Positions 1-7,680 of a stretch of DNA of 64,000 nucleotides are shown here, in pieces. Each line of letters opens with the position of its first letter. Position 1 is the first letter of the stretch. The stretch is taken from NCBI GenBank assembly GCA_022772675.1, contig JALEZW010000032.1, positions 1 through 64,000 of the forward strand, read 5' to 3'. The notes under the pieces are model-generated. The model had not been told where the DNA came from. It saw only the letters and a list, made by a program, of their open reading frames with translations, and did no database searches. The translations under genes and the position numbers were made by a program. The stretch comes from Agathobacter sp. Lineage in GTDB: Bacteria > Bacillota > Clostridia > Lachnospirales > Lachnospiraceae.

Positions 1-90
1 TCCATCAATAACGTAGGTATTACCGCAGGGGCTTCAACCCCAAACTATATCATCGAGGAGGTTTCAAAGAATGTCAGAAATGAGCTTTGA
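1..90 (+). CDS. ispH: IspH (HMB-PP reductase), C-terminal fragment
   Basis: Only the last 29 codons and the TGA (88-90) are in the window. The visible end reads VGITAGASTPNYIIEEV, the hallmark C-terminus of 4-hydroxy-3-methylbut-2-enyl diphosphate reductase, the [4Fe-4S] enzyme that ends the MEP isoprenoid pathway. The reading frame overlaps the start of rpsA by 20 nt in another frame, and the rpsA Shine-Dalgarno GAGGAGG (55-61) lies inside ispH codons, so the two are probably translationally coupled. Many clostridia carry IspH and S1 as one fused polypeptide; here they are two overlapping genes. The identification is confident although most of the gene lies upstream of the window. Confidence 0.85.
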   Translation, partial: SINNVGITAGASTPNYIIEEVSKNVRNEL

Positions 91-1153
91 ACAAATGTTG
101 GAAGAATCTTTAAAAACAATAAGAAATGGAGAAGTGGTAGAGGGTACCGTTATTGATGTTAAGCCAGATGAGATTATCCTGAATATCGGCTATAAGTCAG
201 ATGGCATCATTACACGTAATGAATATACAAATGAGCCAAATGTTGACCTTACCACAGTCGTTAAAGTCGGCGATACCCTGGAAGCCAAAGTCGTAAAGGT
301 AAATGACGGTGAGGGACAGGTTCTCCTTTCTTACAAGCGTCTCGCAGCAGAGAAGGGAAACAAGAGATTAGAGGAAGCTTTCGAGAATCAGGAAATCTTA
401 AAGGCAAAGGTAACACAGGTATTAACCGGCGGTGTATGTGTCAATGTGGATGAGACAAGAGTATTTATCCCGGCAAGTCTGGTATCCGACACCTATGAGA
501 AGGATTTAAGCAAATTCAAGGATCAGGAAATTGAGTTTATCATCACAGAGTTTGATCCGAGAAAGAGAAGAATTATCGGAAACCGTAAGACTCTTCTTCT
601 TGCAAAGAAAGCTGAGCTTCAGAAAGAGTTATTTGCTAAAATTAATGTTGGAGATGTCATTGAAGGAACTGTTAAGAATGTAACAGATTTTGGGGCTTTC
701 ATTGATCTTGGCGGTGTAGATGGACTGCTTCATATTTCAGAGATGTCCTGGGGCAGAGTTGAGAATCCGAAGAAAGTATTTACGGTTGGTCAGAAAGTCC
801 GTGTATTTATCAAGAATATTTCTGATACCAAGATTGCACTCAGCATGAAGTTTGAGGATGAGAATCCCTGGAACGGTGCCGCAGAAAAATATGCAATCGG
901 TAATGTGGTAAAGGGTAAAGTTGCCCGTATGACAGATTTTGGTGCATTTGTTGAGCTGGCACCTGGTGTTGATGCACTTCTTCATGTTTCCCAGATTTCA
1001 CAGGAGCATGTTGAGAAGCCGGCTGATGCTTTAAAGATTGGTCAGGAGATTGAGGCAAAGGTTGTTGACTTCAATGAGGAAGAGAAGAAGATCAGCCTCA
1101 GCATCAAAGCACTTACTGCACCGGCAGAGGATGAGACAGAATCTGAAGAATAA
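71..1153 (+). CDS. rpsA: 30S ribosomal protein S1 family (four S1 domains)
   Basis: A 360-residue protein with four OB-fold S1 RNA-binding repeats, at roughly residues 15-85, 100-170, 190-260 and 275-345. Repeats 3 and 4 carry the clear signatures VTDFGAFIDLGGVDGLLHISEMSW and MTDFGAFVELAPGVDALLHVSQIS (each shown here in part of the repeat). Four repeats is the clostridial form; the E. coli protein has six. It should bind mRNA or other RNA and associate with the 30S subunit, though in Firmicutes its role in initiation is less certain. The ATG at 71 follows GAGGAGG with good spacing. It overlaps ispH by 20 nt and is followed by a UUCG-capped hairpin before cheR. Confidence 0.93.
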   Translation: MSEMSFEQMLEESLKTIRNGEVVEGTVIDVKPDEIILNIGYKSDGIITRNEYTNEPNVDLTTVVKVGDTLEAKVVKVNDGEGQVLLSYKRLAAEKGNKRLEEAFENQEILKAKVTQVLTGGVCVNVDETRVFIPASLVSDTYEKDLSKFKDQEIEFIITEFDPRKRRIIGNRKTLLLAKKAELQKELFAKINVGDVIEGTVKNVTDFGAFIDLGGVDGLLHISEMSWGRVENPKKVFTVGQKVRVFIKNISDTKIALSMKFEDENPWNGAAEKYAIGNVVKGKVARMTDFGAFVELAPGVDALLHVSQISQEHVEKPADALKIGQEIEAKVVDFNEEEKKISLSIKALTAPAEDETESEE

Positions 1154-1185
1154 AGAGAAATGTGCCTACGAGGAACATTAGTGTG

Positions 1186-1209
1186 AGAAGTTGCCTTCGG
1201 GTAGCTTCT
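1186..1209 (+). terminator. UUCG-tetraloop hairpin between rpsA and cheR
   Basis: Bases 1186-1195 pair with 1200-1209 through ten consecutive pairs (two of them G-U), closed by a C(TTCG)G tetraloop, one of the most stable RNA loop types. It lies 32 nt after the rpsA stop and 20 nt before the cheR start. Only a weak T-rich tail (TTATCATTT) follows, so it may be a weak terminator, an mRNA 3'-end stabiliser or a processing site rather than a strong terminator. Confidence 0.5.
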
Positions 1210-1229
1210 TATCATTTATGGGGGTTGTT

Positions 1230-2006
1230 ATGTTTGATAATTACGAGAAATTTAAAAAGGATATACTGGGGCTTACCAAGATTGACTTAAATTACTATAA
1301 AGAAAAACAGATGCGCAGACGAATTGATACCATTGCAACCAAAAATGGCTGCAAGAGTTACGATGAATACGTCAGGGTATTAAAAACAGATAAGGAAAAA
1401 TTTGAGGCATTTATTAACTTTCTGACCATTAACGTATCTGAATTTTACCGTAATCCGGATCAGTGGAAGCTAATGGACGAGACAGTGATACCAAAACTGA
1501 TCAAAGAACACGGGAGAAATTTAAAGGTCTGGAGTGCTGCCTGCTCCACGGGGGATGAACCGTATTCCCTTGTTATGGCTTTGTCACAGCATATTCCGCT
1601 TTCCAATATTCATATCACAGCAACGGATATTGATAAGCAGGTGATTGAGAAGGCACAGGTGGGACTGTATAATGAAAAGAGCATTGCTAATGTGCCGGAA
1701 CCTTTAAAACGTAAGTATTTTAAGCAGATTGGGAAATCCTATCAGATTTCTGACGAAATCAAAAGATGCGTAACCTTTAAGGAACACAATTTACTTAAAG
1801 ACCCGTATCCACGGGATTTTGATATGATCTTATGCAGAAATGTGGTTATTTATTTCACAGATGAAGCAAAGGACATGATCTATAAGAACTTTTACCAGTC
1901 CTTAAAGAACCATGGAGTGCTTTTTATTGGAAGTACAGAACAGATCACAAACTATAAGGAGCTTGGCTTTAACAGGCTCAGCAGTTTCTATTTTGAGAAA
2001 AACTGA
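1230..2006 (+). CDS. cheR: CheR-type protein-glutamate O-methyltransferase
   Basis: A 258-residue protein of the CheR family, which transfers methyl groups from S-adenosylmethionine to glutamates of chemoreceptors. It has an N-terminal helical CheR_N region (about residues 1-60) with the basic KEKQMRRRI segment, then the catalytic domain. The SAM-binding loop reads VWSAACSTGDEPYSL and the later motif FDMILCRNVVIYF is typical. The ATG at 1230 is preferred over the upstream TTG at 1191, because GGGGG sits six bases before it. No receptor, CheA or CheB gene is near, so the target is unknown. A T-tailed terminator follows immediately. The family call is firm; a role in chemotaxis is inferred. Confidence 0.88.
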   Translation: MFDNYEKFKKDILGLTKIDLNYYKEKQMRRRIDTIATKNGCKSYDEYVRVLKTDKEKFEAFINFLTINVSEFYRNPDQWKLMDETVIPKLIKEHGRNLKVWSAACSTGDEPYSLVMALSQHIPLSNIHITATDIDKQVIEKAQVGLYNEKSIANVPEPLKRKYFKQIGKSYQISDEIKRCVTFKEHNLLKDPYPRDFDMILCRNVVIYFTDEAKDMIYKNFYQSLKNHGVLFIGSTEQITNYKELGFNRLSSFYFEKN

Positions 2007-2024
2007 TTATGACGTAGAGAACGT

Positions 2025-2060
2025 ATGGCAGGAAAAATTACTTTCCTGCCATTTGTTTTA
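2025..2060 (+). terminator. Rho-independent terminator after cheR
   Basis: An 11-bp perfect stem (2025-2035 with 2042-2052) with a six-base loop AATTAC, followed by TTGTTTT. The convergent nuclease gene ends inside this structure: its stop codon complement lies at 2038-2040, so one half of the hairpin also encodes its last codons. It should terminate cheR transcription. Confidence 0.8.
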
Positions 2061-3135
2061 GAATATGGTCGATATAGCGTCTCAGCATGATATCGGAGGA
2101 ACTAAAATCATCCGTCAGCTCGAAATAGGAGAGCTTGTCTTTGTATTCCCGGCGGAATTCCGGCTGCATGATGCTGTTGTACTGCGGCAGAAAGGCACCG
2201 GATTTTCTTGTATAGCAGTTCGTGGCATGGGCAGGTTCGCGGAATTCTTTATCTACATAGGAGGCAACACTCTTATGTACTGCCATATCTTCTTTTTTCA
2301 GATAATAATAATCCTTATAGTTCGGGTAAAAATAGCGGAGTTCTCCCTCATAAACCGGGATTCGAAGAGAAGTTCTGGCTTTTCCAATCATGAGGTAAAA
2401 GCAGTCCAGCTTGCAGGATACCCGTTTCGGAACCGGATAATCATTCTGCATGGTGATGATCATCTCATTTCCCACCTCTCCATTGAATGCGTGATAGGTG
2501 TCAATCCGTGTGGATAAAATCCTGTACTGACCATTTAAAATTTCCAGATAGGAGAGAATTGGAAGCAGATCAATCATGCGGACCACATCCTCATAGTTGT
2601 GGAGACAGAGCATATCAAAGGCCTCTTCCTTCGGTTCCTTTACATAGTTCAAATAGACATTGATCAGATCACCACCGGTTTTTGTGTCATCACGGGGAAG
2701 ACCGAGGAATGATTCTACGGTTTTCTGCTTGTAGTTTGGCAGTTTTAACAGAAATTTAATGGAAGAAACGGAACGAAAAATATCCAGATATTCAAAATCA
2801 CGGAAATGTTCTTCCATGTTATAATGGTCTGCTTTTGCTTTGAGGTAGGGAATGTCAAAACCCACACCATTAAAGGAAATTAATGTATTATAGTCTTTTA
2901 TAATGGCAAGAAAAGCTGACAGTACAGTTTTCTCATCTTTCGGATTTTCTGCGAAGAACTGATCGATTAAGATCTGTTTTCCCTGTCTTCTGGCACAGCC
3001 AATCAGGTAAAGACTGGTATTTGCCGGGGAAAATCCGGTTGTTTCTATATCAAAAAATACAGAGTGCTCATCAAAAATCTGATCGGTCAGTGCATCCTGT
3101 CTAATATAGATTTGTTTCTGGTGAATTGTTTTCAT
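2038..3135 (-). CDS. RNase H-like 3'-5' exonuclease-type protein (YprB family)
   Basis: A 365-residue protein with an RNase_H_2-type DEDD nuclease fold over about residues 20-200. The acidic motifs are visible: FFDIETTGFSP (metal-binding Asp and Glu), SFNGVGFDIPYLK, and HNYEDVVRMIDLL near residue 185. The C-terminal 150 residues have no domain I recognise. Proteins of this type are predicted DNA or RNA exonucleases; the substrate is not known. The ATG at 3135 has an AGAGG Shine-Dalgarno eight bases upstream. It is monocistronic, with its own promoter and a leader of about 110 nt that contains a hairpin and a degenerate copy of the repeat seen upstream of proB. Confidence 0.75.
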   Translation of the reverse strand: MKTIHQKQIYIRQDALTDQIFDEHSVFFDIETTGFSPANTSLYLIGCARRQGKQILIDQFFAENPKDEKTVLSAFLAIIKDYNTLISFNGVGFDIPYLKAKADHYNMEEHFRDFEYLDIFRSVSSIKFLLKLPNYKQKTVESFLGLPRDDTKTGGDLINVYLNYVKEPKEEAFDMLCLHNYEDVVRMIDLLPILSYLEILNGQYRILSTRIDTYHAFNGEVGNEMIITMQNDYPVPKRVSCKLDCFYLMIGKARTSLRIPVYEGELRYFYPNYKDYYYLKKEDMAVHKSVASYVDKEFREPAHATNCYTRKSGAFLPQYNSIMQPEFRREYKDKLSYFELTDDFSSSDIMLRRYIDHILKQMAGK

Positions 3136-3158
3136 GGTAAACCTCTTTTCTCATCCAC

Positions 3159-3254
3159 TGATCTATGAATTGCTTCATTCCGCAAGTCTTCGCTTTGCCA
3201 CGGTGCCAGAACAGACATCCACCGGATGTCTGCTGCCCGCAATTCTACACACAT
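3159..3254 (-). repeat. Degenerate copy of leader repeat family (minus strand)
   Basis: Read on the minus strand, 3254-3240 is identical over 15 bases to 12243-12257 upstream of proB (ATGTGTGTAGAATTG). The other end, 3172-3159 (CAATTCATAGATCA), matches the start of the 51-bp repeat (CAATTCGTGTATCA) with three differences. Between them is a 9-bp perfect hairpin at 3212-3220 with 3224-3232. The arrangement of the same two boundary blocks around a hairpin suggests common origin with the 12.2 kb element, with the middle diverged. Confidence 0.5.
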
Positions 3255-3281
3255 CATATCACAAATTATCCGCAAGGTCAC
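3253..3281 (-). promoter_or_regulatory. Sigma-A promoter for the YprB-like nuclease gene
   Basis: On the minus strand GTGACC (3281-3276) and TATGAT (3258-3253) are separated by exactly 17 bp. The transcript would start near 3246, giving a leader of about 110 nt holding the hairpin at 3212-3232. Confidence 0.55.
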
Positions 3282-3335
3282 GCTTCTTTGTATTAAAAAG
3301 AATACAAAATATGAAAAGAAAATTATAAAGAAATG

Positions 3336-3364
3336 GTTCATTTTTGGTGTATAAGTGCTATAAT
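3336..3364 (+). promoter_or_regulatory. Extended -10 promoter for the rnf operon
   Basis: TATAAT at 3359-3364 is preceded by TG one base upstream (TGCTATAAT), an extended -10 element. The -35 region around 3336-3341 is a poor match. It lies 65 bp before the rnfC start and is the best promoter candidate in the gap 3136-3429. Confidence 0.55.
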
Positions 3365-3429
3365 TTAATATGAAATGCGTATGAAACTATATGGTTTCTA
3401 CAAAAATACACAGGAAAGAGGGCAAGGGA

Positions 3430-4755
3430 ATGGGTTCAAACACATTTAAAGGCGGCGTTCATCCTTACGAAGGCAAGGAACTTGCAAAGGATTCGCCAAT
3501 CAAAGAAGTTTTACCCAAAGGGGAACTGGTATTTCCACTTTCCCAGCATATTGGTGCACCGGCTACTCCGATCGTAGCTGTCGGAGACACTGTGCTGAAA
3601 GGACAAAAAATAGCTGAGGCCGGAGGATTTGTATCCTCACCGATTTACTCATCGGTATCCGGAACAGTGAAAAAAATTGAGCCGCGTCGTGTGGCAGTTG
3701 GTGATATGGTGAACTCCATTGTTATTGAGAGTGATGACCAGTTTACCGAGGTGGAGTACACGAAGACTGCGGATGTGGACGCTTTATCGAAGGAAGAAAT
3801 CATTGGTAAAGTAAAAGAAGCCGGAGTTGTGGGCATGGGAGGTGCAGGTTTCCCGACACATGTGAAGCTGTCTCCGAAGGAGCCGGATAAGATTGATTAC
3901 ATTATAGCAAACTGTGCAGAATGTGAGCCTTATCTGACAGCGGATTACCGCAGAATGCTGGAGTATCCGGAAGAACTGATCGGCGGAATGAAGATTATAC
4001 TTAAACTCTTTGACAACGCAAAGGGTGTGCTTGGTGTGGAGGACAATAAGCCGGACTGTATTGCAAAGCTTAAGGAACTGGTTAAGGATGAGCCGAGAAT
4101 TGAGGTATGTGAGTTAAAGACCAAGTATCCGCAGGGCGGTGAGCGTCAGTTAATCTATGCAGTGACAGGACGTGCCATCAATTCCAAGATGCTTCCGGCA
4201 GATGCAGGCTGCATTGTGGATAATGTGGAGACAATCATTGCGGTATATAATGCGGTAAAGAATGGAATTCCGGTTATGAAGCGTATTGCAACAATAACCG
4301 GTGATGCCGTTACAAATCCATCCAATTTCCTTTATAGTATGGGAACCCCGTATACACAGCTGGTAGAGGCTGCAGGCGGTTTTAAGACGGAACCGGAGAA
4401 AATCATTTCCGGAGGTCCGATGATGGGATTTGCGATGTTCAGCCTGGATATTCCTACCACAAAGACCACATCATCTCTTCTGTGCCTTACGAAGGATGCA
4501 GTATCAGAAGTTGAGCCACAGGCCTGCATCAATTGTGGACGTTGCGTGGAGGCATGCCCGGAGAATCTGATTCCGTGCCGTCTGGCACAATTCGGCAATA
4601 CCGGCAGGAAGGCTGAATTCGAGAGCTGGCATGGCTTAGAGTGCATTGAGTGTGGAAGCTGCAGCTATGCATGTCCTTCCCACAGACAGGTGGCACAGTC
4701 CGTAAAGACCATGAAGAAACTCGTTTTAGCAGACAAGAGAAAACAGAAAAAATAA
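3430..4755 (+). CDS. rnfC: Rnf complex subunit C (NADH- and FeS-binding)
   Basis: A 441-residue peripheral subunit of the Rnf ferredoxin:NAD+ oxidoreductase, which couples electron flow from reduced ferredoxin to NAD+ with export of Na+ or H+. The N-terminal barrel-sandwich region (FKGGVHPYEGKEL) is followed by the glycine-rich nucleotide/FMN region GVVGMGGAGFPTHVKL near residue 135. Two 4Fe-4S motifs sit near residues 360-410: CINCGRCVEACP and CIECGSCSYACP. RnfC is thought to carry the NAD site. The ATG at 3430 is preferred over 3391 because AGGAAAGAGG lies just ahead of it and family proteins begin at this point. It opens a six-gene operon. Confidence 0.95.
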   Translation: MGSNTFKGGVHPYEGKELAKDSPIKEVLPKGELVFPLSQHIGAPATPIVAVGDTVLKGQKIAEAGGFVSSPIYSSVSGTVKKIEPRRVAVGDMVNSIVIESDDQFTEVEYTKTADVDALSKEEIIGKVKEAGVVGMGGAGFPTHVKLSPKEPDKIDYIIANCAECEPYLTADYRRMLEYPEELIGGMKIILKLFDNAKGVLGVEDNKPDCIAKLKELVKDEPRIEVCELKTKYPQGGERQLIYAVTGRAINSKMLPADAGCIVDNVETIIAVYNAVKNGIPVMKRIATITGDAVTNPSNFLYSMGTPYTQLVEAAGGFKTEPEKIISGGPMMGFAMFSLDIPTTKTTSSLLCLTKDAVSEVEPQACINCGRCVEACPENLIPCRLAQFGNTGRKAEFESWHGLECIECGSCSYACPSHRQVAQSVKTMKKLVLADKRKQKK

Positions 4756-4773
4756 GAGAAAGAGGTGATTATT

Positions 4774-5730
4774 GTGAGTGAAAAATTTAAGGTTTCATCT
4801 TCACCACATGTGCGCGCCAAGGATTCTACCAGCAGAATCATGCTCTATGTCATTATTGCATTACTGCCGGCTACATTATTCGGAATTTACAACTTTGGTT
4901 TTCATGCGCTGATTTTAATTTTAGTAACTATTGCAAGCTGTATGGCTTCGGAGTGGATTTTTGAAAAAATCGTACATAAAAAGAATACACTTCCGGATTT
5001 AAGTGCAGTGGTAACCGGACTTCTTCTGGCATTAAACCTTCCGGCAGGTCTTCCCTGGTGGGAGGCTGTTATCGGTGGTGTATTCTCCATCGTCATAGTA
5101 AAGATGCTGTTTGGAGGTCTGGGACAGAACTTCATGAACCCGGCACTGGGGGGCCGCTGTTTCCTTCTGATTGCATTTGCGGCAGATATGACCAATTTTG
5201 CAAGCAGCAAATTTGAGGCATATTCCGGGGCAACCCCGCTGGGAATGATCAGAAATGATGGCATTTCTTCTGTAAAAGTCATGGATATGCTGACAGGACG
5301 CATTCCAGGAACCATCGGTGAGACATCCGTTATCGCAATCTTAATCGGTGCGATTATTCTGATTCTTCTGGGTGTGATTACATTACGTATTCCGGCAGCT
5401 TATATTATTACATTTTCCGTATTTATGCTGATTTTCGGAAAAGAGCGTTTTGACCTGACCTATCTGGTTGCAGAACTCTGCGGTGGTGGCCTGATGCTTG
5501 GAGCATTCTTTATGGCTACGGATTATGTAACCTCACCGATTACACCGGCAGGACAGATTATCTACGGAATCTGCTGTGGACTATTAACCGGTATTTTCCG
5601 TTGCTTTGGTGCAAATGCAGAGGGTGTTTCCTTCGCAATCATCTTAAGCAACCTGCTTGTGCCGATCATTGAGAAATTTACGGTGCCGAAGGCATTCGGA
5701 ATGGTAAAGGAGGCAAAGAAGAATGAATAA
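4774..5730 (+). CDS. rnfD: Rnf complex subunit D (flavinylated membrane subunit)
   Basis: A 318-residue, multi-helix membrane protein of the NqrB/RnfD family. The covalent FMN attachment motif is present as SGAT, with the acceptor Thr at residue 154. Helices with GGLGQNFMNPALGGR before it and FFMATDYVTSPITPAG after it are family hallmarks. The GTG at 4774 is preferred over the GTG at 4765, which lies within the AGAGGTG Shine-Dalgarno sequence itself. It lies 18 nt after rnfC and overlaps rnfG by 8 nt. FMN would be attached by an ApbE protein such as the one encoded at 11156-12220. Confidence 0.94.
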   Translation: MSEKFKVSSSPHVRAKDSTSRIMLYVIIALLPATLFGIYNFGFHALILILVTIASCMASEWIFEKIVHKKNTLPDLSAVVTGLLLALNLPAGLPWWEAVIGGVFSIVIVKMLFGGLGQNFMNPALGGRCFLLIAFAADMTNFASSKFEAYSGATPLGMIRNDGISSVKVMDMLTGRIPGTIGETSVIAILIGAIILILLGVITLRIPAAYIITFSVFMLIFGKERFDLTYLVAELCGGGLMLGAFFMATDYVTSPITPAGQIIYGICCGLLTGIFRCFGANAEGVSFAIILSNLLVPIIEKFTVPKAFGMVKEAKKNE

Positions 5731-6328
5731 ACAGATTGTACATGACGCTTTGATTTTAACTGCCTTTACATTAGTTCTCGGTTTGATTCTGGGTGCTGTA
5801 TATGGAATTACCAAGCCATCTATAGATAAGGCAAATGAGGAGACAAAGAAGGAGGCATATCAGGCAGTATTTGCAGATGCTGACTCCTTTAACCAGAAAG
5901 ATTTTGATTCTGAAAAAGCAGATGCCATGGTGGCAGATGCCGGATATGATGATACCATTGATGATGTGGAAGAGGCAGTAGATGCTTCCGGAAATGTTCT
6001 TGGGTATGTCATCACCGTTACGGCAAAGGACGGAAGCCAGGGAAGTATTACTTTCTCTGTTGGAATCAAAAATGATGGAACGGTTAACGGATATTCCATT
6101 ACAGATATTTCCGAGACCCCTGGACTTGGTATGAAGGCTCAGGAGGAAGAATTCTACAGCCAGTTTGAAAATAAGAAGGTAGATGCCTTTACGGTTGTAA
6201 AGCAGAAACCGGCTTCCGATGATCAGATTGAAGCCATTACCGGTTCCACAATTACCTCTAAGGCAATGGCAAACGGCTGCAATGCAGCACTTTATTACTT
6301 CCAGAATGCGTTAGGAGGTGCACAGTAA
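5723..6328 (+). CDS. rnfG: Rnf complex subunit G (FMN-binding)
   Basis: A 201-residue protein with one N-terminal membrane helix (about residues 8-30) and an extracytoplasmic FMN-binding domain. The flavinylation motif is TGST with Thr176 as the likely phosphoester-linked FMN acceptor, followed by ITSKAM as in the family. The ISETPGLGMKAQEEEF segment near residue 130 is also typical. The ATG lies inside the end of rnfD with AGGAGG at 5708-5713 as ribosome site. In the Rnf chain it passes electrons between the ferredoxin side and the membrane subunits. Confidence 0.94.
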   Translation: MNKQIVHDALILTAFTLVLGLILGAVYGITKPSIDKANEETKKEAYQAVFADADSFNQKDFDSEKADAMVADAGYDDTIDDVEEAVDASGNVLGYVITVTAKDGSQGSITFSVGIKNDGTVNGYSITDISETPGLGMKAQEEEFYSQFENKKVDAFTVVKQKPASDDQIEAITGSTITSKAMANGCNAALYYFQNALGGAQ

Positions 6329-7047
6329 TGAATAAATATGTAGAACGTGTATATAACGGTGTCATCAAAGAAAACCCCACATTTGTACTGATGCTTGGTA
6401 TGTGTCCGACACTGGCAGTCACCTCTTCAGCCATTAACGGACTGGGAATGGGGCTTTCCACACTGGTTGTTTTAGTGTGTTCAAACCTTTTGATTTCCCT
6501 GTTCCGTAAGGTGATTCCAAATGGTGTCCGTATGCCGGCCTATATTGTTATCGTAGCATCCCTTGTTACCGTGGTTCAGTTTTTGATGCAGGCATATCTT
6601 CCAAGTCTATCCAAAGCACTTGGTGTGTATATTCCGCTTATCGTCGTTAACTGTATTATCCTTGGCCGTGCAGAGAGCTATGCCTCTAAGAATGGTCCGG
6701 TAGAATCCATTTTTGATGGTATCGGTATGGGACTTGGATTTACCATGGGTCTTACCATTATCGGTCTTATCCGTGAAATCCTTGGAGCCGGAACTTTCTT
6801 CGGACTTCCTTTCCTTTCCGCTATCAAGGGCTTTACTCCGATTACTATTTTTATCATGGCTCCGGGAGCATTCCTTGTACTGGCATTCCTTGTTGCAGGA
6901 ATGAATATCATCCGTAAGAAGATGGAAGCAAAGGGTAAGCCCCTGGCAGAGCCTGCCGGATGTCTGGCAGGAGACTGTGCACACTGTGGCCAGTCTGCTA
7001 TGTGCACTGGTAAATCCGCTGCTCAGTCAGAGACAAAGCAGTCATAA
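6328..7047 (+). CDS. rnfE: Rnf complex subunit E
   Basis: A 239-residue membrane protein of the RnfA/RnfE (NqrDE) family with about six helices. The characteristic LGMCPTLAVTSSAINGLGMG and NCIILGRAESYASKNG segments are present; the conserved cysteines of the helix half-repeats help bind an intramembrane iron-sulfur centre shared with RnfA. The start overlaps the rnfG stop (TAATG). The C-terminus carries an extra hydrophilic tail of about 30 residues with four cysteines at 212, 217, 220 and 226, which is not part of the core fold and could bind a metal or FeS cluster (inference). Confidence 0.93.
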   Translation: MNKYVERVYNGVIKENPTFVLMLGMCPTLAVTSSAINGLGMGLSTLVVLVCSNLLISLFRKVIPNGVRMPAYIVIVASLVTVVQFLMQAYLPSLSKALGVYIPLIVVNCIILGRAESYASKNGPVESIFDGIGMGLGFTMGLTIIGLIREILGAGTFFGLPFLSAIKGFTPITIFIMAPGAFLVLAFLVAGMNIIRKKMEAKGKPLAEPAGCLAGDCAHCGQSAMCTGKSAAQSETKQS

Positions 7048-7062
7048 GGAGGGAGAGAGACG

Positions 7063-7668
7063 ATGAGTGTATTAGCGAAATTACTTTTGATTGCGGTCGC
7101 TTCTGCGATTGTAAATAACGTTGTATTAAGTCAGTTCCTCGGTATTTGTCCTTTCCTGGGTGTATCGAAAAAGACAGAGACTGCAGCCGGCATGGGTGGA
7201 GCCGTAATCTTCGTCATTACGATTTCCTCTTTCATAACCGGACTGATTTATAAGTTTGTTCTGGCCAATCCGGTTTTGGTCAGCAAGGGAATTGACCTGA
7301 CTTACTTAAAGACTATTGTATTTATTCTGGTTATTGCAGCACTGGTTCAGTTTGTGGAGATGTTCTTAAAGAAAAAAATGCCGGCACTTTATCAGTCGCT
7401 TGGTGTTTACCTGCCGTTAATTACCACAAACTGTGCAGTACTTGGTGTTTCCTTAAACTGTGTTACCTATGAGTACAATCTGTTAGAGAGTGTGGTTTAT
7501 GGATTTGCTACAGCAGTCGGTTTCTTTATTGCAATCGTTTTGATGGCAGGAATCCGGGAAAAGATTGAGTATAATGATATCCCAAAGACATTTAAAGGTA
7601 CGGCAATTGTACTGATTACTGCATGTCTGATGTCAATTGCATTCATGGGATTCTCAGGAATGATTTAG
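7063..7668 (+). CDS. rnfA: Rnf complex subunit A
   Basis: A 201-residue, six-helix membrane protein, the inverted partner of RnfE. The hallmark segments are NNVVLSQFLGICPFLGVSKK near residue 20 and LITTNCAVLGVSL near residue 125, each bringing a cysteine to the shared membrane iron-sulfur site. The ATG at 7063 follows AAGGAGGGAGAG. It stands 15 nt behind rnfE and 12 nt ahead of rnfB. Confidence 0.94.
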   Translation: MSVLAKLLLIAVASAIVNNVVLSQFLGICPFLGVSKKTETAAGMGGAVIFVITISSFITGLIYKFVLANPVLVSKGIDLTYLKTIVFILVIAALVQFVEMFLKKKMPALYQSLGVYLPLITTNCAVLGVSLNCVTYEYNLLESVVYGFATAVGFFIAIVLMAGIREKIEYNDIPKTFKGTAIVLITACLMSIAFMGFSGMI

Positions 7669-7680
7669 GAGGAAAAAATT

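Noticed and set aside
2065-2517. A 150-codon open frame on the + strand
   Set aside because: It lies antisense to the YprB-like nuclease gene, has no ribosome site, and its translation has no family features. It is a shadow frame.
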